A stretch of 33,757 nt of DNA from Desulfovermiculus halophilus DSM 18834 (GTDB taxonomy: Bacteria; Desulfobacterota; Desulfovibrionia; Desulfovibrionales; Desulfothermaceae): NCBI RefSeq assembly GCF_000620765.1, contig NZ_JIAK01000028.1:1-33757 (forward strand), given 5' to 3'. Shown in pieces: positions 22,049 to 29,213 of this stretch. The position numbers and the translations under genes are program-made. Positions within the stretch are counted from its first letter, which is position 1. Every line of letters begins with the position of its first letter. The notes below the pieces were generated by a model. That model did not search any database. It saw only the letters and a program-made list of their open reading frames with translations, and was not told the DNA's origin.

Positions 22049-23614
22049 ATGCCCAAGCTGCACATCACCAGTCGCTTGAAGCTGCGACACAAGTTCACTC
22101 TGGCCATTCTGGTCAATATCGGGATTATCCTGCTCTGTTTCGTGGCCATGATCCACACCTTTCAGGAACAAGAGCTGGTGGACAATGTGGAGCAGCGCAA
22201 TCTGAGCCTGGTCAGGAATATGGCCTCGGAGGCGGCTGACGGTCTGCTCATGCGCAACCTGCAGCATCTGGACAGTCTGGTCCGTTCGGCCCAGGAATCC
22301 ATCGACGCCGCCTATGTCCTGGTCCTGGACGCTACGGACCGGATTGTGGCCCATACCGACCGGAACAGGCTTGGAGAGCAAAGAGCGGAGCCCGGGAAGC
22401 AGGAGCTGCAGGTCAGAACCGTGGGTACCGGGGCGGCGCCCCTGAAGGAGTACTCCGTCCCGGTGAGCATCCGGGGCGAGCATCTCGGATGGTGCATTCT
22501 GGGGGTGAACAAGCACAAGGATGAAGCCAGGGTGGCCTCCGGGCTGCGTGAACTGCGGACCAAGCTGATTGTGGTCTCCGGAGGGCTGTTCATCCTGGCC
22601 TTTGGGAGCTCTTTGTTCCTGGCCTCCCTTTTGACCAAACGGATGCGCCTGTTGCGGGACAAGATGCGCCAGGTGCAGCTCGGGGACTTTACCGTCTCGG
22701 TTCCGGAGGGGAAGATGCCGGTCTGCTCCGAGTACCTAAACTGCGGGCACACCCAGTGCCCGGCCCACGGGCAGACCAAGTGCTGGACCATTGCCAACCG
22801 GTTCCTGGAGCAGTATAAGAGCTGCCTGGATTGTGCGGTGTACACCAAAAGCGCAGGGGACGAGATCGGGGAGCTCAACCTGGCCTTCAATCAGATGGTT
22901 CAGGATCTGCGGCACAATATCCGCAAGCTGGAACAGGCCAACCTGGAGAAGAGCCGTATGGAGCGGCTCTCCCTGTTGGGGCAGATGTCGGCCCAGGTGG
23001 CCCACGAGATCAAGAATCCCTTAAACTCCATCATCGGGGCGGCCCACTACCTGCGGGCCAACTTTCAGGGCCAGATCCTGCGCGAGTTTTTGCAGATCAT
23101 TGAGGAAGAGAGCCAGCGCTTAAGCGATATCGTGACCAACTTCCTCAACTTCTCCAAGCCGGCCCAGCCCAGCCTGGTCCGCAACGACCTGAACGAGGTG
23201 GTCAAAAACACCCTCAGCCTGGTGGAGCAGGAGGTCGAGGACCGGGGCGTGGCCCTGCACTGCGAGCCGGACAGGAACCTGCGGCCGTTCAAGTTCGATG
23301 CGGCCAAGGTCAAGCAGGCCCTGCTGAACATATTGATCAACGCCTCCCAGGCCACCCAGAGCGGGGACCGGATCACGGTCCGGACCAGTCAGGACAACGG
23401 ATGGATCAGCCTGGAGGTGGCGGATACCGGATGCGGTATGGATGAGGAGGCCCTGGACAACCTGTTCAAACCCTTTTTTACCACCAAGGTCCGCGGTTCC
23501 GGGCTGGGGCTGGCCATCGCCGAACAGAATGTCCGTGATTTGGGCGGGTCGATACAGGTGGAAAGCCCCCAGGGCGAGGGCAGCAGGTTTACTGTCTGGT
23601 TGCCTGCGCAGTAG
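22049..23614 (+). CDS. membrane sensor histidine kinase with a cysteine cluster inserted in HAMP
   Basis: The product has 521 aa. TM1 lies at about 17-37, a periplasmic sensor at 38-165, TM2 at about 172-195 and the first HAMP helix at about 197-214. The cysteine insert has Cys226, 232, 237, 245, 259 and 262 (C-x5-C-x4-C-P-A-x5-CW ... C-x2-C). The second HAMP helix spans about 269-287, HisKA contains His319 (QVAHEIKNPLNSI), and the HATPase ends with GSGLGLAIAEQ. It differs from the 7241-9319 kinase by lacking a PAS domain, but the position and spacing of the cysteines are shared. It starts one base after the binding-protein gene ends (ATG 22049, GGTGGAG upstream). The likely partner is the NtrC-type regulator starting at 23865, after a repeat-filled gap of 250 bp. 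Confidence 0.9.
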   Translation: MPKLHITSRLKLRHKFTLAILVNIGIILLCFVAMIHTFQEQELVDNVEQRNLSLVRNMASEAADGLLMRNLQHLDSLVRSAQESIDAAYVLVLDATDRIVAHTDRNRLGEQRAEPGKQELQVRTVGTGAAPLKEYSVPVSIRGEHLGWCILGVNKHKDEARVASGLRELRTKLIVVSGGLFILAFGSSLFLASLLTKRMRLLRDKMRQVQLGDFTVSVPEGKMPVCSEYLNCGHTQCPAHGQTKCWTIANRFLEQYKSCLDCAVYTKSAGDEIGELNLAFNQMVQDLRHNIRKLEQANLEKSRMERLSLLGQMSAQVAHEIKNPLNSIIGAAHYLRANFQGQILREFLQIIEEESQRLSDIVTNFLNFSKPAQPSLVRNDLNEVVKNTLSLVEQEVEDRGVALHCEPDRNLRPFKFDAAKVKQALLNILINASQATQSGDRITVRTSQDNGWISLEVADTGCGMDEEALDNLFKPFFTTKVRGSGLGLAIAEQNVRDLGGSIQVESPQGEGSRFTVWLPAQ

Positions 23615-23689
23615 GCCGCCAGTCCCTTAAGGGCAGGCCTCTGAAAAAAAGAGGTTATGATGTCACAACCTCCAACCATACGCCTTTTT

Positions 23690-23793
23690 ATCGTTCCCAC
23701 GCTCTGCGTGGGAACTTTTTAGACCGCTCCTGCGGTCTCGTGTATGGACGCCGGAGCGTCCCGGGGAGTTCCCACGCAGAGCGTGGGAACGAT
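23690..23793. repeat. REP/BIME-like nested palindrome between kinase and regulator genes
   Basis: Two 27-nt arms (23690-23716 and 23767-23793) are perfectly complementary. Each arm is itself palindromic around TTCCCACGC-TCT-GCGTGGGAA. Between them lie two more small hairpins, AGACCG...CGGTCT and GACGC-CGGA-GCGTC. This resembles the widespread REP-type repeats that end ...GCGTGGGAACGAT in Proteobacteria. No coding function. It may tune how much regulator is made relative to the kinase. Confidence 0.85.
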
Positions 23794-23864
23794 AAGAAGA
23801 ATGGGCGGCTGCCCGTACTTCTTTCCCGGTTCAGAAAAAAAACTCAGTATGCAATAGAGAAACC

Positions 23865-25214
23865 ATGACCAGCACAGATATAACCATCCTTCTCGTGGAC
23901 GACGAAAAAAACATCCGCAAGGTCCTGACCTCTGTACTCAAGGGTGCGGGGTATACAGTCCTGGCCGCGGAAAGCGCGGAAGCCGCCTGGCCGGTGCTCA
24001 AGACCTCGGAGGTCGACCTGTTGATTTCCGACCTCAAGCTGCCGGGCAAGAGCGGGCTGGAGCTCCTGGAGGGGGTAAAGACCTGCTGGCCCAGGCTCCC
24101 GGTGATCATGATCACCGCCTTCGGGAGCATCGAGGGCGCGGTCCAGGCCATGCAGCTCGGGGCCTACAACTACCTGGCCAAGCCGGTGAACAACGACGAG
24201 CTGCTGCTGTTGATCGCCAACGCCCTGGAGACCAGCAGCCTGCAGGAGGAGAACACCGCGCTGAAGCGGGAGCTCAAGGACCGCTACAGCCTGGGGTCCA
24301 TGGTGGGCAAGAGCAAGGCCATGCAGGAGATCTTCACCCTGGTGGAGAAGGTGGCCGACTACGGGTCCAACATCTTGATCACCGGGGAGACCGGGACGGG
24401 CAAGGAGCTGGTGGCCAGGGCCATCCACTACTCCGGCTCCAGCGGGGAACGGCCCTTTGTGACCATCGACTGCGCCTCCATTCCGGAGAATCTCCTGGAA
24501 TCCGAGCTGTTCGGCTATGCCAAGGGGGCCTTTACCGGGGCGACGGAGTCCAAGAAAGGCCAGATCGAGATGGCTCACGGCGGAACCCTGTTCCTGGACG
24601 AGGTCGGGGAGCTGCCCCTGGTTTTGCAGAAGAAGCTACTCCGGTTTTTGCAGGAAAAGGAGTTCGTCCGGGTGGGCGGAACCAAGCGGCGCAAGGTGGA
24701 CGTGCGCATTCTGGCCGCCACAAACAAGGACCTGGAGGCCGAGGTCCAGTCCGGCACCTGGCGGGAGGACCTGTTCTACCGCTTAAACGTGATCACCATC
24801 CACATCCCCCCGCTGCGGGAACGCAAGGAGGACATCTCCCTGCTGGTCAACTTTTTTCTGGACAAGTACAATGCCCAGAATCAGCGCTCCATACAGGGCG
24901 TGACCAACGACGTGCACAAGGTCTTTGAACTGTATGAGTGGCCGGGGAATGTCCGGGAGCTGGAAAACGTCATCGAGCGCGGGGTGGTTTTGTGCACCGG
25001 GGACATGATCACCCTGAACTGTCTGCCCCCCAAGCTGGCCGAGCTGGATGAGGAACAGGATGCAGGGGACGGGTTGAACCTCATGGAGGTGGAGAAGCGG
25101 CTCATCGTCCGGGCCCTGGACCAGGAGGGAGGCAACCAGTCCGCAGCCGCCCGGACCCTGGGCATCTCCCGCAAGCAGCTGCGGACCAAGATGACCCATC
25201 ACGGCTTGTTGTGA
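23865..25214 (+). CDS. NtrC-family sigma-54-dependent response regulator
   Basis: The product (449 aa) has three parts. The receiver (about 5-125) has Asp12/Asp13, phospho-acceptor Asp56, Thr84 and Lys106. The AAA+ domain (about 145-370) has Walker A GETGTGKE (174-181), the sigma-54-contacting GAFTGA loop (221-226) and Walker B TLFLDEVG (241-248). A Fis-type helix-turn-helix closes the protein (SAAARTLGISRKQLRTKM). All residues needed for phosphorylation-controlled activation of sigma-54 RNA polymerase are present. It follows the kinase gene and is the obvious output of the tandem-PhnD/kinase pair. Candidate targets in this window are the sigma-54 promoters at 20288-20303 and 513-528 (inference). 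The ribosome site before ATG 23865 is weak. Confidence 0.93.
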   Translation: MTSTDITILLVDDEKNIRKVLTSVLKGAGYTVLAAESAEAAWPVLKTSEVDLLISDLKLPGKSGLELLEGVKTCWPRLPVIMITAFGSIEGAVQAMQLGAYNYLAKPVNNDELLLLIANALETSSLQEENTALKRELKDRYSLGSMVGKSKAMQEIFTLVEKVADYGSNILITGETGTGKELVARAIHYSGSSGERPFVTIDCASIPENLLESELFGYAKGAFTGATESKKGQIEMAHGGTLFLDEVGELPLVLQKKLLRFLQEKEFVRVGGTKRRKVDVRILAATNKDLEAEVQSGTWREDLFYRLNVITIHIPPLRERKEDISLLVNFFLDKYNAQNQRSIQGVTNDVHKVFELYEWPGNVRELENVIERGVVLCTGDMITLNCLPPKLAELDEEQDAGDGLNLMEVEKRLIVRALDQEGGNQSAAARTLGISRKQLRTKMTHHGLL

Positions 25215-25249
25215 GAGGCATCGGCAGACGGTGTATCAACTTGAGTGAA

Positions 25250-25278
25250 TTGACAGCCCAAACATACGGTTTTACGCT
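25250..25278 (+). promoter_or_regulatory. sigma-70-type promoter for the MNT/HEPN pair
   Basis: TTGACA (25250-25255), a 17-nt spacer and TACGCT (25273-25278). The -35 box is perfect; the -10 box keeps the TA...T positions. Transcription would start near 25285, just ahead of the nucleotidyltransferase gene. Confidence 0.5.
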
Positions 25279-25313
25279 TGTAACAGTCAGAATGTACTAT
25301 TAGACCTGATCAT

Positions 25314-25739
25314 GTGTGTGGCACCATCTCCGAACCCAAAGAGCTTGTTGAATACATGTCCAAGACCGCTGATCAACTCACAGCCGAGGAAATCGGGCAT
25401 TATCAGGCGGCAGCCAGGAAGCGGGAGGCAGAGAAGAGGCGTGCCCTGGAAGACCGCATTCAGCGGGCCCGACGTCTGGCTCAGGATGCGGCCCGTATGT
25501 TGCGGGAAAAGTACGGGGTCAAACGGGTTGTCCTCTTCGGGTCTTTGGTCCACCCGGAGACGTTTACCTTTTGGTCTGACGTAGATATCGCCGCCTGGGG
25601 TTTGACAGCTCAAAATTTTTTGCAGGCCATGAATGATGTGGCTGCCCTGGATTCTGATATTGAGATCAATCTTGTGGATGTGGCTGCTGTGAGACCATCT
25701 CTGTTGGATACTATACAAAGGCATGGGCAGGACATATGA
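25314..25739 (+). CDS. MNT-type minimal nucleotidyltransferase (antitoxin of a HEPN/MNT pair)
   Basis: The product (141 aa with a GTG start at 25314, or 127 aa from ATG 25356) has a helical N-terminal part, then the nucleotidyltransferase signature GSLVHPETFTFWSDVDIAAWG. This has GS followed by the D-x-D metal-binding pair. A third acidic strand is DIEINLVDV. Proteins of this MntA-like family neutralise HEPN RNases, in known cases by AMPylating them. Neither start has a strong ribosome site. The stop overlaps the ATG of the HEPN gene by 4 bp, as usual for these pairs. Confidence 0.85.
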   Translation: MCGTISEPKELVEYMSKTADQLTAEEIGHYQAAARKREAEKRRALEDRIQRARRLAQDAARMLREKYGVKRVVLFGSLVHPETFTFWSDVDIAAWGLTAQNFLQAMNDVAALDSDIEINLVDVAAVRPSLLDTIQRHGQDI

Positions 25740-26227
25740 TCAGCCGGTACGTCTTGGTCAGCAGTCGAATCCTGCAAGAACTGGAAGAACTGGAAACAGT
25801 TTGGGCCAGGGCCGAACGGGCTCTGGCCGCTGCCAAACAGAATCCAGCAGACCAAGATTTCTACATAGACTCAGCAGCCTTGAGCCTCCATGACTGGTAT
25901 AGCGGGCTGGAAAGGATCATGTGTTTCATTGCTTCCCGCTTGGAGGAAAGCACGCCTCAAGGAAGGGATTGGCATCGAGAATTGTTGCAGCAGATGCATT
26001 TGGAAATCCCTGATGTAAGACCGGCAGTTTTTTCCAAAGCCACTGTGTCCAGTTTGGACGAATATCTGCGTTTTCGTCATGTATTGCGCAATGTCTATAG
26101 CTTTAATCTTCAGCCGGAACGGGTTGAAGCCTTGGTCTCAGGGTTGCGGGATACATTTGAATCGGTAAAAACGGATATGCACGCATTCGTGTCTTTTGCA
26201 CGACAAATGTCTGCATCGGATTCGTAA
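25736..26227 (+). CDS. HepT-like HEPN protein (toxin of the MNT/HEPN pair)
   Basis: The product (163 aa) is all-helical, with the HEPN region RFRHVLRNVYSFNLQPERVEALV in the C-terminal half, here split as RFRHVLRNVY and SFNLQPER. In active HepT RNases the R-x4-6-H motif supplies the catalytic residues. Here the position four residues after the Arg of RHVLR is Asn (RHVLRNVY), where a His is often found, so activity is uncertain. The 4-bp overlap with the nucleotidyltransferase gene makes a toxin-antitoxin role the best reading. A MITE begins 21 bp after the stop. Confidence 0.8.
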   Translation: MISRYVLVSSRILQELEELETVWARAERALAAAKQNPADQDFYIDSAALSLHDWYSGLERIMCFIASRLEESTPQGRDWHRELLQQMHLEIPDVRPAVFSKATVSSLDEYLRFRHVLRNVYSFNLQPERVEALVSGLRDTFESVKTDMHAFVSFARQMSASDS

Positions 26228-26247
26228 GGAACATGACAAGTCTTTCT

Positions 26248-26326
26248 GGCTCTTCGACACAGAAAGTGGAATTGCCTACATAAGAGATGGCAAACTCCAA
26301 AAATCCACAGGCTACGTCGAAGACCC
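26248..26326. mobile_element. 79-bp ISL3-type MITE with perfect 8-bp target duplication
   Basis: The ends read GGCTCTTCGACACAGAAAGT (left) and, inverted, GGGTCTTCGACGTAGCCTGT (right), an imperfect terminal inverted repeat of ISL3 type. Immediately outside lie identical 8-bp direct repeats GTCTTTCT at 26240-26247 and 26327-26334, the duplication length known for the ISL3 family. The interior is too short to code. It is the compact relative of the element at 1-271. Confidence 0.88.
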
Positions 26327-26369
26327 GTCTTTCTCACCAGAGCCTGCTTCTGCATCCCCAACTTTGATA

Positions 26370-27944
26370 TCACCCGCCGTCTTCCATCGCCTTGAGCCTG
26401 TCCACCGCCTTCTGCATCTCGTTCAGCCCTTCCCTGGCCATGTCCCGGTTGCCGTGCGCCGCCCCTTGCACGGCCTTTTTGCGCAGGATGTGGAACATAC
26501 GGTAGACGGTTTGCTCCACCGGATGAAACTCAGGGTCGAACCGTCCGATATCCGGGCTGTATCCAGCATCCGCAGCCCTGCCCAGCCCCCTGTTCTGGCC
26601 CATGCGGGTCAGGATGTTCATGGCCCGGGCCATAAGGAGGTCGGCCCGGCGCAGGGTGGTGTCCATACCCTCGAACTCTGCATGGACCGTATCAGCTTCG
26701 TGGCACTGGATGCAGATGCCCTGCATCCGGCCCCGGCGGAACTCCCGGCGGGCCTTGCTAAGGGGCATGAGCTTGTATTGGGCGAGCAGAGAAGACCTGT
26801 CCCCGCTTTGCCCCTTGAGCCCGATCAATCCCAGGCCCCGCAGGATGGTCTTCCTGGCCGCGGCCCACTTGGAGTCCTCGGGCAGAGGCAGACCCAGGCC
26901 CAGGGATCCGAGGGTGGTTTTCGAGCTGTGCAGCCGGTCCGGAAAGTGGCAGGTCTGACAGGTGGGAATATTTTCTCTGTCCTGTCCGTTGTCGGCGTCA
27001 GTGCCGGAAAACAGACGGCCGTGGGTTGAGCCGGAAAAGGCCTCCATCTGCGGGGTGGCTTGTCCCTGGTGGCAGGGGGCACAGGCCTCGGGCCTGGCCG
27101 CTTCCTGCAGGGAATAGGCGTGATCCGCATGGCAGTTGCCGCAGGCCGAGGCCCCGGTGGGGGAGTCTTTGTCCCGGAGGCGGGCGATTTCCTTGTCCGG
27201 TTTGAAGCCCACGCTGTGGCAGAGGGCGCAGTCCCGGTCCGAGTCCGGATCCTGGGAGGCGTGGTGAAACCCGGGCCAGGCCCGCATGATATCCCAGGCC
27301 TGGGCGTGCTTGCTCCGGCTGAACTGCACGTACTGCTTTTCGTGGCAGGTCCGGCAGACCTTGGCCGGAACCGGACGGGACTTGGAGATGTCCTGCATGG
27401 AGCTGTGCTCAGTGCCGTGGCATACGGAGCAGGACACGGCATTGGCCGGATCGCTGTGCGCGCTTTGCTTCCATTCCCGGACCACATCCGGGGTCACTCC
27501 CTGATGGCATTGCACGCAGGATTCCCGGGCAGCCTCTTTGTTCTGCACCGGAAGGCCGGCCTTGGTCCATTCGGCAAACCCGCCCTTGAGGGCAAAGGCC
27601 TTGGAAAAACCCATCTTTTGTAGTTGCTGCACCGCCCGGGCGCTGGAGCTTTCGCTCGGTCAGGCTCAATAGGTGACCACGGTCGCGTCCGGGTCGTATT
27701 TGCTTCCCCATTGTTTGGACTCAAAGGGCGGCTCGTGGACAGCCCCCGGGATCTTTGTTTCGCTTTGCTCCCACTGCCGCCTGGTCCGGACATCGATGAC
27801 CACCAGGTCCGGGGCCCCGAGCATTGAGCATAGCTTATCCTTGGTTATTCTGGGGGCTTGGTTGTTGGCAGCCGCCTGCACAGGGAAAACCGTCAGGCAG
27901 AGAATGGCGGTGAGCACGAAAAACAGGGTCTTTTTGTTCGGCAT
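26370..27944 (-). CDS. candidate selenoprotein: rhodanese (U-x-U active site) fused to an octahaem cytochrome c
   Basis: Reading through two in-frame TGA codons (residues 93 and 95) gives 524 aa. A Sec signal peptide (1 to about 25) leads to a full rhodanese domain (about 35-135: LVVIDVRTRRQWEQ, then VVTY-U-A-U-PSESSSARAV, then LKGGFAEWTKAGLPV). Eight CXXCH sites follow, at residues 143, 172, 197, 239, 268, 288, 329 and 411, then about 110 helical residues as in HAO-like multihaem cytochromes. Both TGAs fall exactly where relatives carry the C-x-C of the active loop, with no frame change. Selenocysteine decoding therefore explains the reading better than decay. It should be periplasmic and could move sulfane sulfur on to a multihaem redox centre, for example sulfite/thiosulfate chemistry (inference). 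ATG 27944 follows GAAGGAA. No sel genes lie in the window. Confidence 0.78.
27629..27657 (-). promoter_or_regulatory. candidate bacterial SECIS hairpins just after the two TGA codons
   Basis: Within the coding strand, GAGC-GAAA-GCTC (27657-27646) lies 9-20 nt after the first TGA. A second stem, GCGCC/GGTGC with loop CGGGC (27643-27629), lies 23-37 nt after it. The second has a G among the first two loop bases and a loop distance within the usual bacterial SECIS range for both TGAs. This is a hand fold, not a computed one. Confidence 0.45.
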
Positions 27945-27984
27945 GGAAGTTCCTTCGCTTTGTTCAGACACATTATTCGTGGAT

Positions 27985-28060
27985 TACCAGGTTCCTTGCT
28001 ACTCAAGCCGTAACCGTACTCCCACCCCGTCCCCCCTTGAGGGGGGTCGGAGGTGTTGCT
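27985..28060. repeat. partial right half of the palindromic-arm repeat
   Basis: Diverged copy of the core end (TACTCAAGCCG ... GTACTCCCACCCC), then CCCCCCTTGAGGGGGG and a short G/T tail. It lies directly upstream of the selenoprotein candidate gene, so promoter sequences for that gene must overlap or lie beyond it. I see no convincing promoter. Confidence 0.6.
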
Positions 28061-28110
28061 TTCGGATTTGCCGTGATCTTTGAGTCTTGCCCCACGGCCC
28101 TCCGTTGGAG

Positions 28111-28390
28111 AACACCCCCCCTGGATTCCCCCCTCAAGGGGGGACGTGAGCCGCCGATCCCGGGTATGGTTCAAAGAGTTCAGCTGGTTTTGAATCAGGG
28201 AAAAGCGGTTCCAAATCTATGGATTTCCTGGGCTCCCAGATTCTCAAGCAGCAACTGTACTCTCACCCCGTCCCCCCTTGAGGGGGGGGTCGGGAAGTTG
28301 GCCATGGATTTCCTGGGCTCCCAGATTCTCAAGCAGCAACTGTACTCTCACCCCGTCCCCCCTTGAGGGGGGTTGGGGGGTGTTTCTTCT
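28111..28390. repeat. palindromic-arm repeat with an 85-bp tandem duplication of its right half
   Basis: The left arm at 28111 (AACACCCCCC, GGATTCCCCCCTCAAGGGGGGAC) is followed by a core of about 120 bp (starts GTGAGCCGCCGATCCCGGG) and a right arm near 28270-28290. The right half, from GGATTTCCTGGGCTCCCAG on, is then repeated at 28304-28390 with an 85-bp period. The core is nearly identical to the copy at 28838-29031. No gene is evident. Confidence 0.8.
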
Positions 28391-28398
28391 CTGATTTT

Positions 28399-28776
28399 TT
28401 ATTCTTTTTGCTGCATTTGTTTGATCCAGTTCTCAATATACTGCACAACCCCCTCAGGGTTGCCTATGACATCGTCATCCCAAAAACGAAGAAAATGCAG
28501 ACCAAGATTCTCAAGCCTTTCTTGTCGATAGCGATCATATGCAATTTTGTTTTCGTGGGTGATACCATCAATCTCGATAATTAGTGCCAGATCTGGGCAA
28601 TAGAAATCTACGATATACTCATCAATTGGTCTTTGCCGGAGAAATTTGTAGCCGCACACTTGTCTGTTTTGCAGTTTTTTCCACAGCAGAGCCTCTGCCT
28701 TTGTTCCAGACTTCCTCAGTTCACGGGCTCTGGCAATGAGATTTGGATTATAGGGAATGATGTGCCTTTTGGACAT
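28399..28776 (-). CDS. DUF559 endonuclease-domain protein
   Basis: The product (125 aa) is a typical full-length DUF559 protein. It starts MSKRHIIPYNPNLIARAREL, and has a LWKKLQNRQVCGYKFLRQ segment, then IDEYIVDFYCPDLALIIEIDG. This gives the D ... E-x-D/G pattern of the Vsr/PD-(D/E)xK nuclease fold. HFLRFWDDDVIGNPEGV follows. The cellular role of this family is not established; it is often found next to dispersed repeats. Here it sits tightly between the right arm of one palindromic repeat (ending 28390) and the left arm of another (starting 28838). The ribosome site is poor and the gene stands alone. Confidence 0.88.
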   Translation of the reverse strand: MSKRHIIPYNPNLIARARELRKSGTKAEALLWKKLQNRQVCGYKFLRQRPIDEYIVDFYCPDLALIIEIDGITHENKIAYDRYRQERLENLGLHFLRFWDDDVIGNPEGVVQYIENWIKQMQQKE

Positions 28777-28837
28777 ATTGTTAACGCTAGTTTATGACAA
28801 CGGCTTGGCTGCTGGATGACTGCTCAAAACGAAAAAG

Positions 28838-29031
28838 AGACACCCCCCTTGGATTCCCCCCTCAAGGGGGGACGTGAGCCGCCGATCCCGGGTAGGTTCA
28901 AAGAGTTCAGCTGGTTTTGAATCAGGGAAAAGCGGTTCCAACTCCATGGATTTCCCGGGCTCCCAGATTCTCAAGCAGCAACTGTACTCCCACCCCGTCC
29001 CCCCTTGAGGGGGTTGGGGGGTGTTTCTTCT
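28838..29031. repeat. palindromic-arm repeat element, core type A
   Basis: The left arm (CACCCCCCTTGGATT then CCCCCCTCAAGGGGGGAC), a core almost identical to the 28111 copy (GTGAGCCGCCGATCCCGGG ... AGCAACTGTACTCCCACCCC) and a right arm (CCCCCCTTGAGGGGG then TTGGGGGGTGTTTCTTCT) form an element with inverted ends. From 29032 to 29213 there is only the A-rich leader of the next gene, with a TTGACA near 29129 but no good -10 box. Confidence 0.82.
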
Positions 29032-29213
29032 GTCGCGGCATCCAGGAATCGTCCCAAACCAAATCAATAATCGAATAGAACCTACGAAAAAAGGCCTCCC
29101 CGGTCAATCCGCCCATAGCCCGGGCATGTTGACAAAGCAAAGACAAATAAGAGAAAAGTGGGACTGATTTTGCGGCGGTATATGAGCCAAAATGCGGAAC
29201 GTGCGGAGGAGAA

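Noticed and set aside
27629-27668. Pseudogene or two separate genes (truncated rhodanese plus headless cytochrome)
   Set aside because: Both TGAs are in one frame, one codon apart, and exactly at the two expected active-site cysteines; the reading on both sides is intact with no other lesion. Random decay would not favour these two positions.
29129-29155. Sigma-70 promoter (TTGACA) for the FG-GAP protein gene
   Set aside because: The -35 box is perfect but no acceptable -10 hexamer occurs 16-18 nt downstream.
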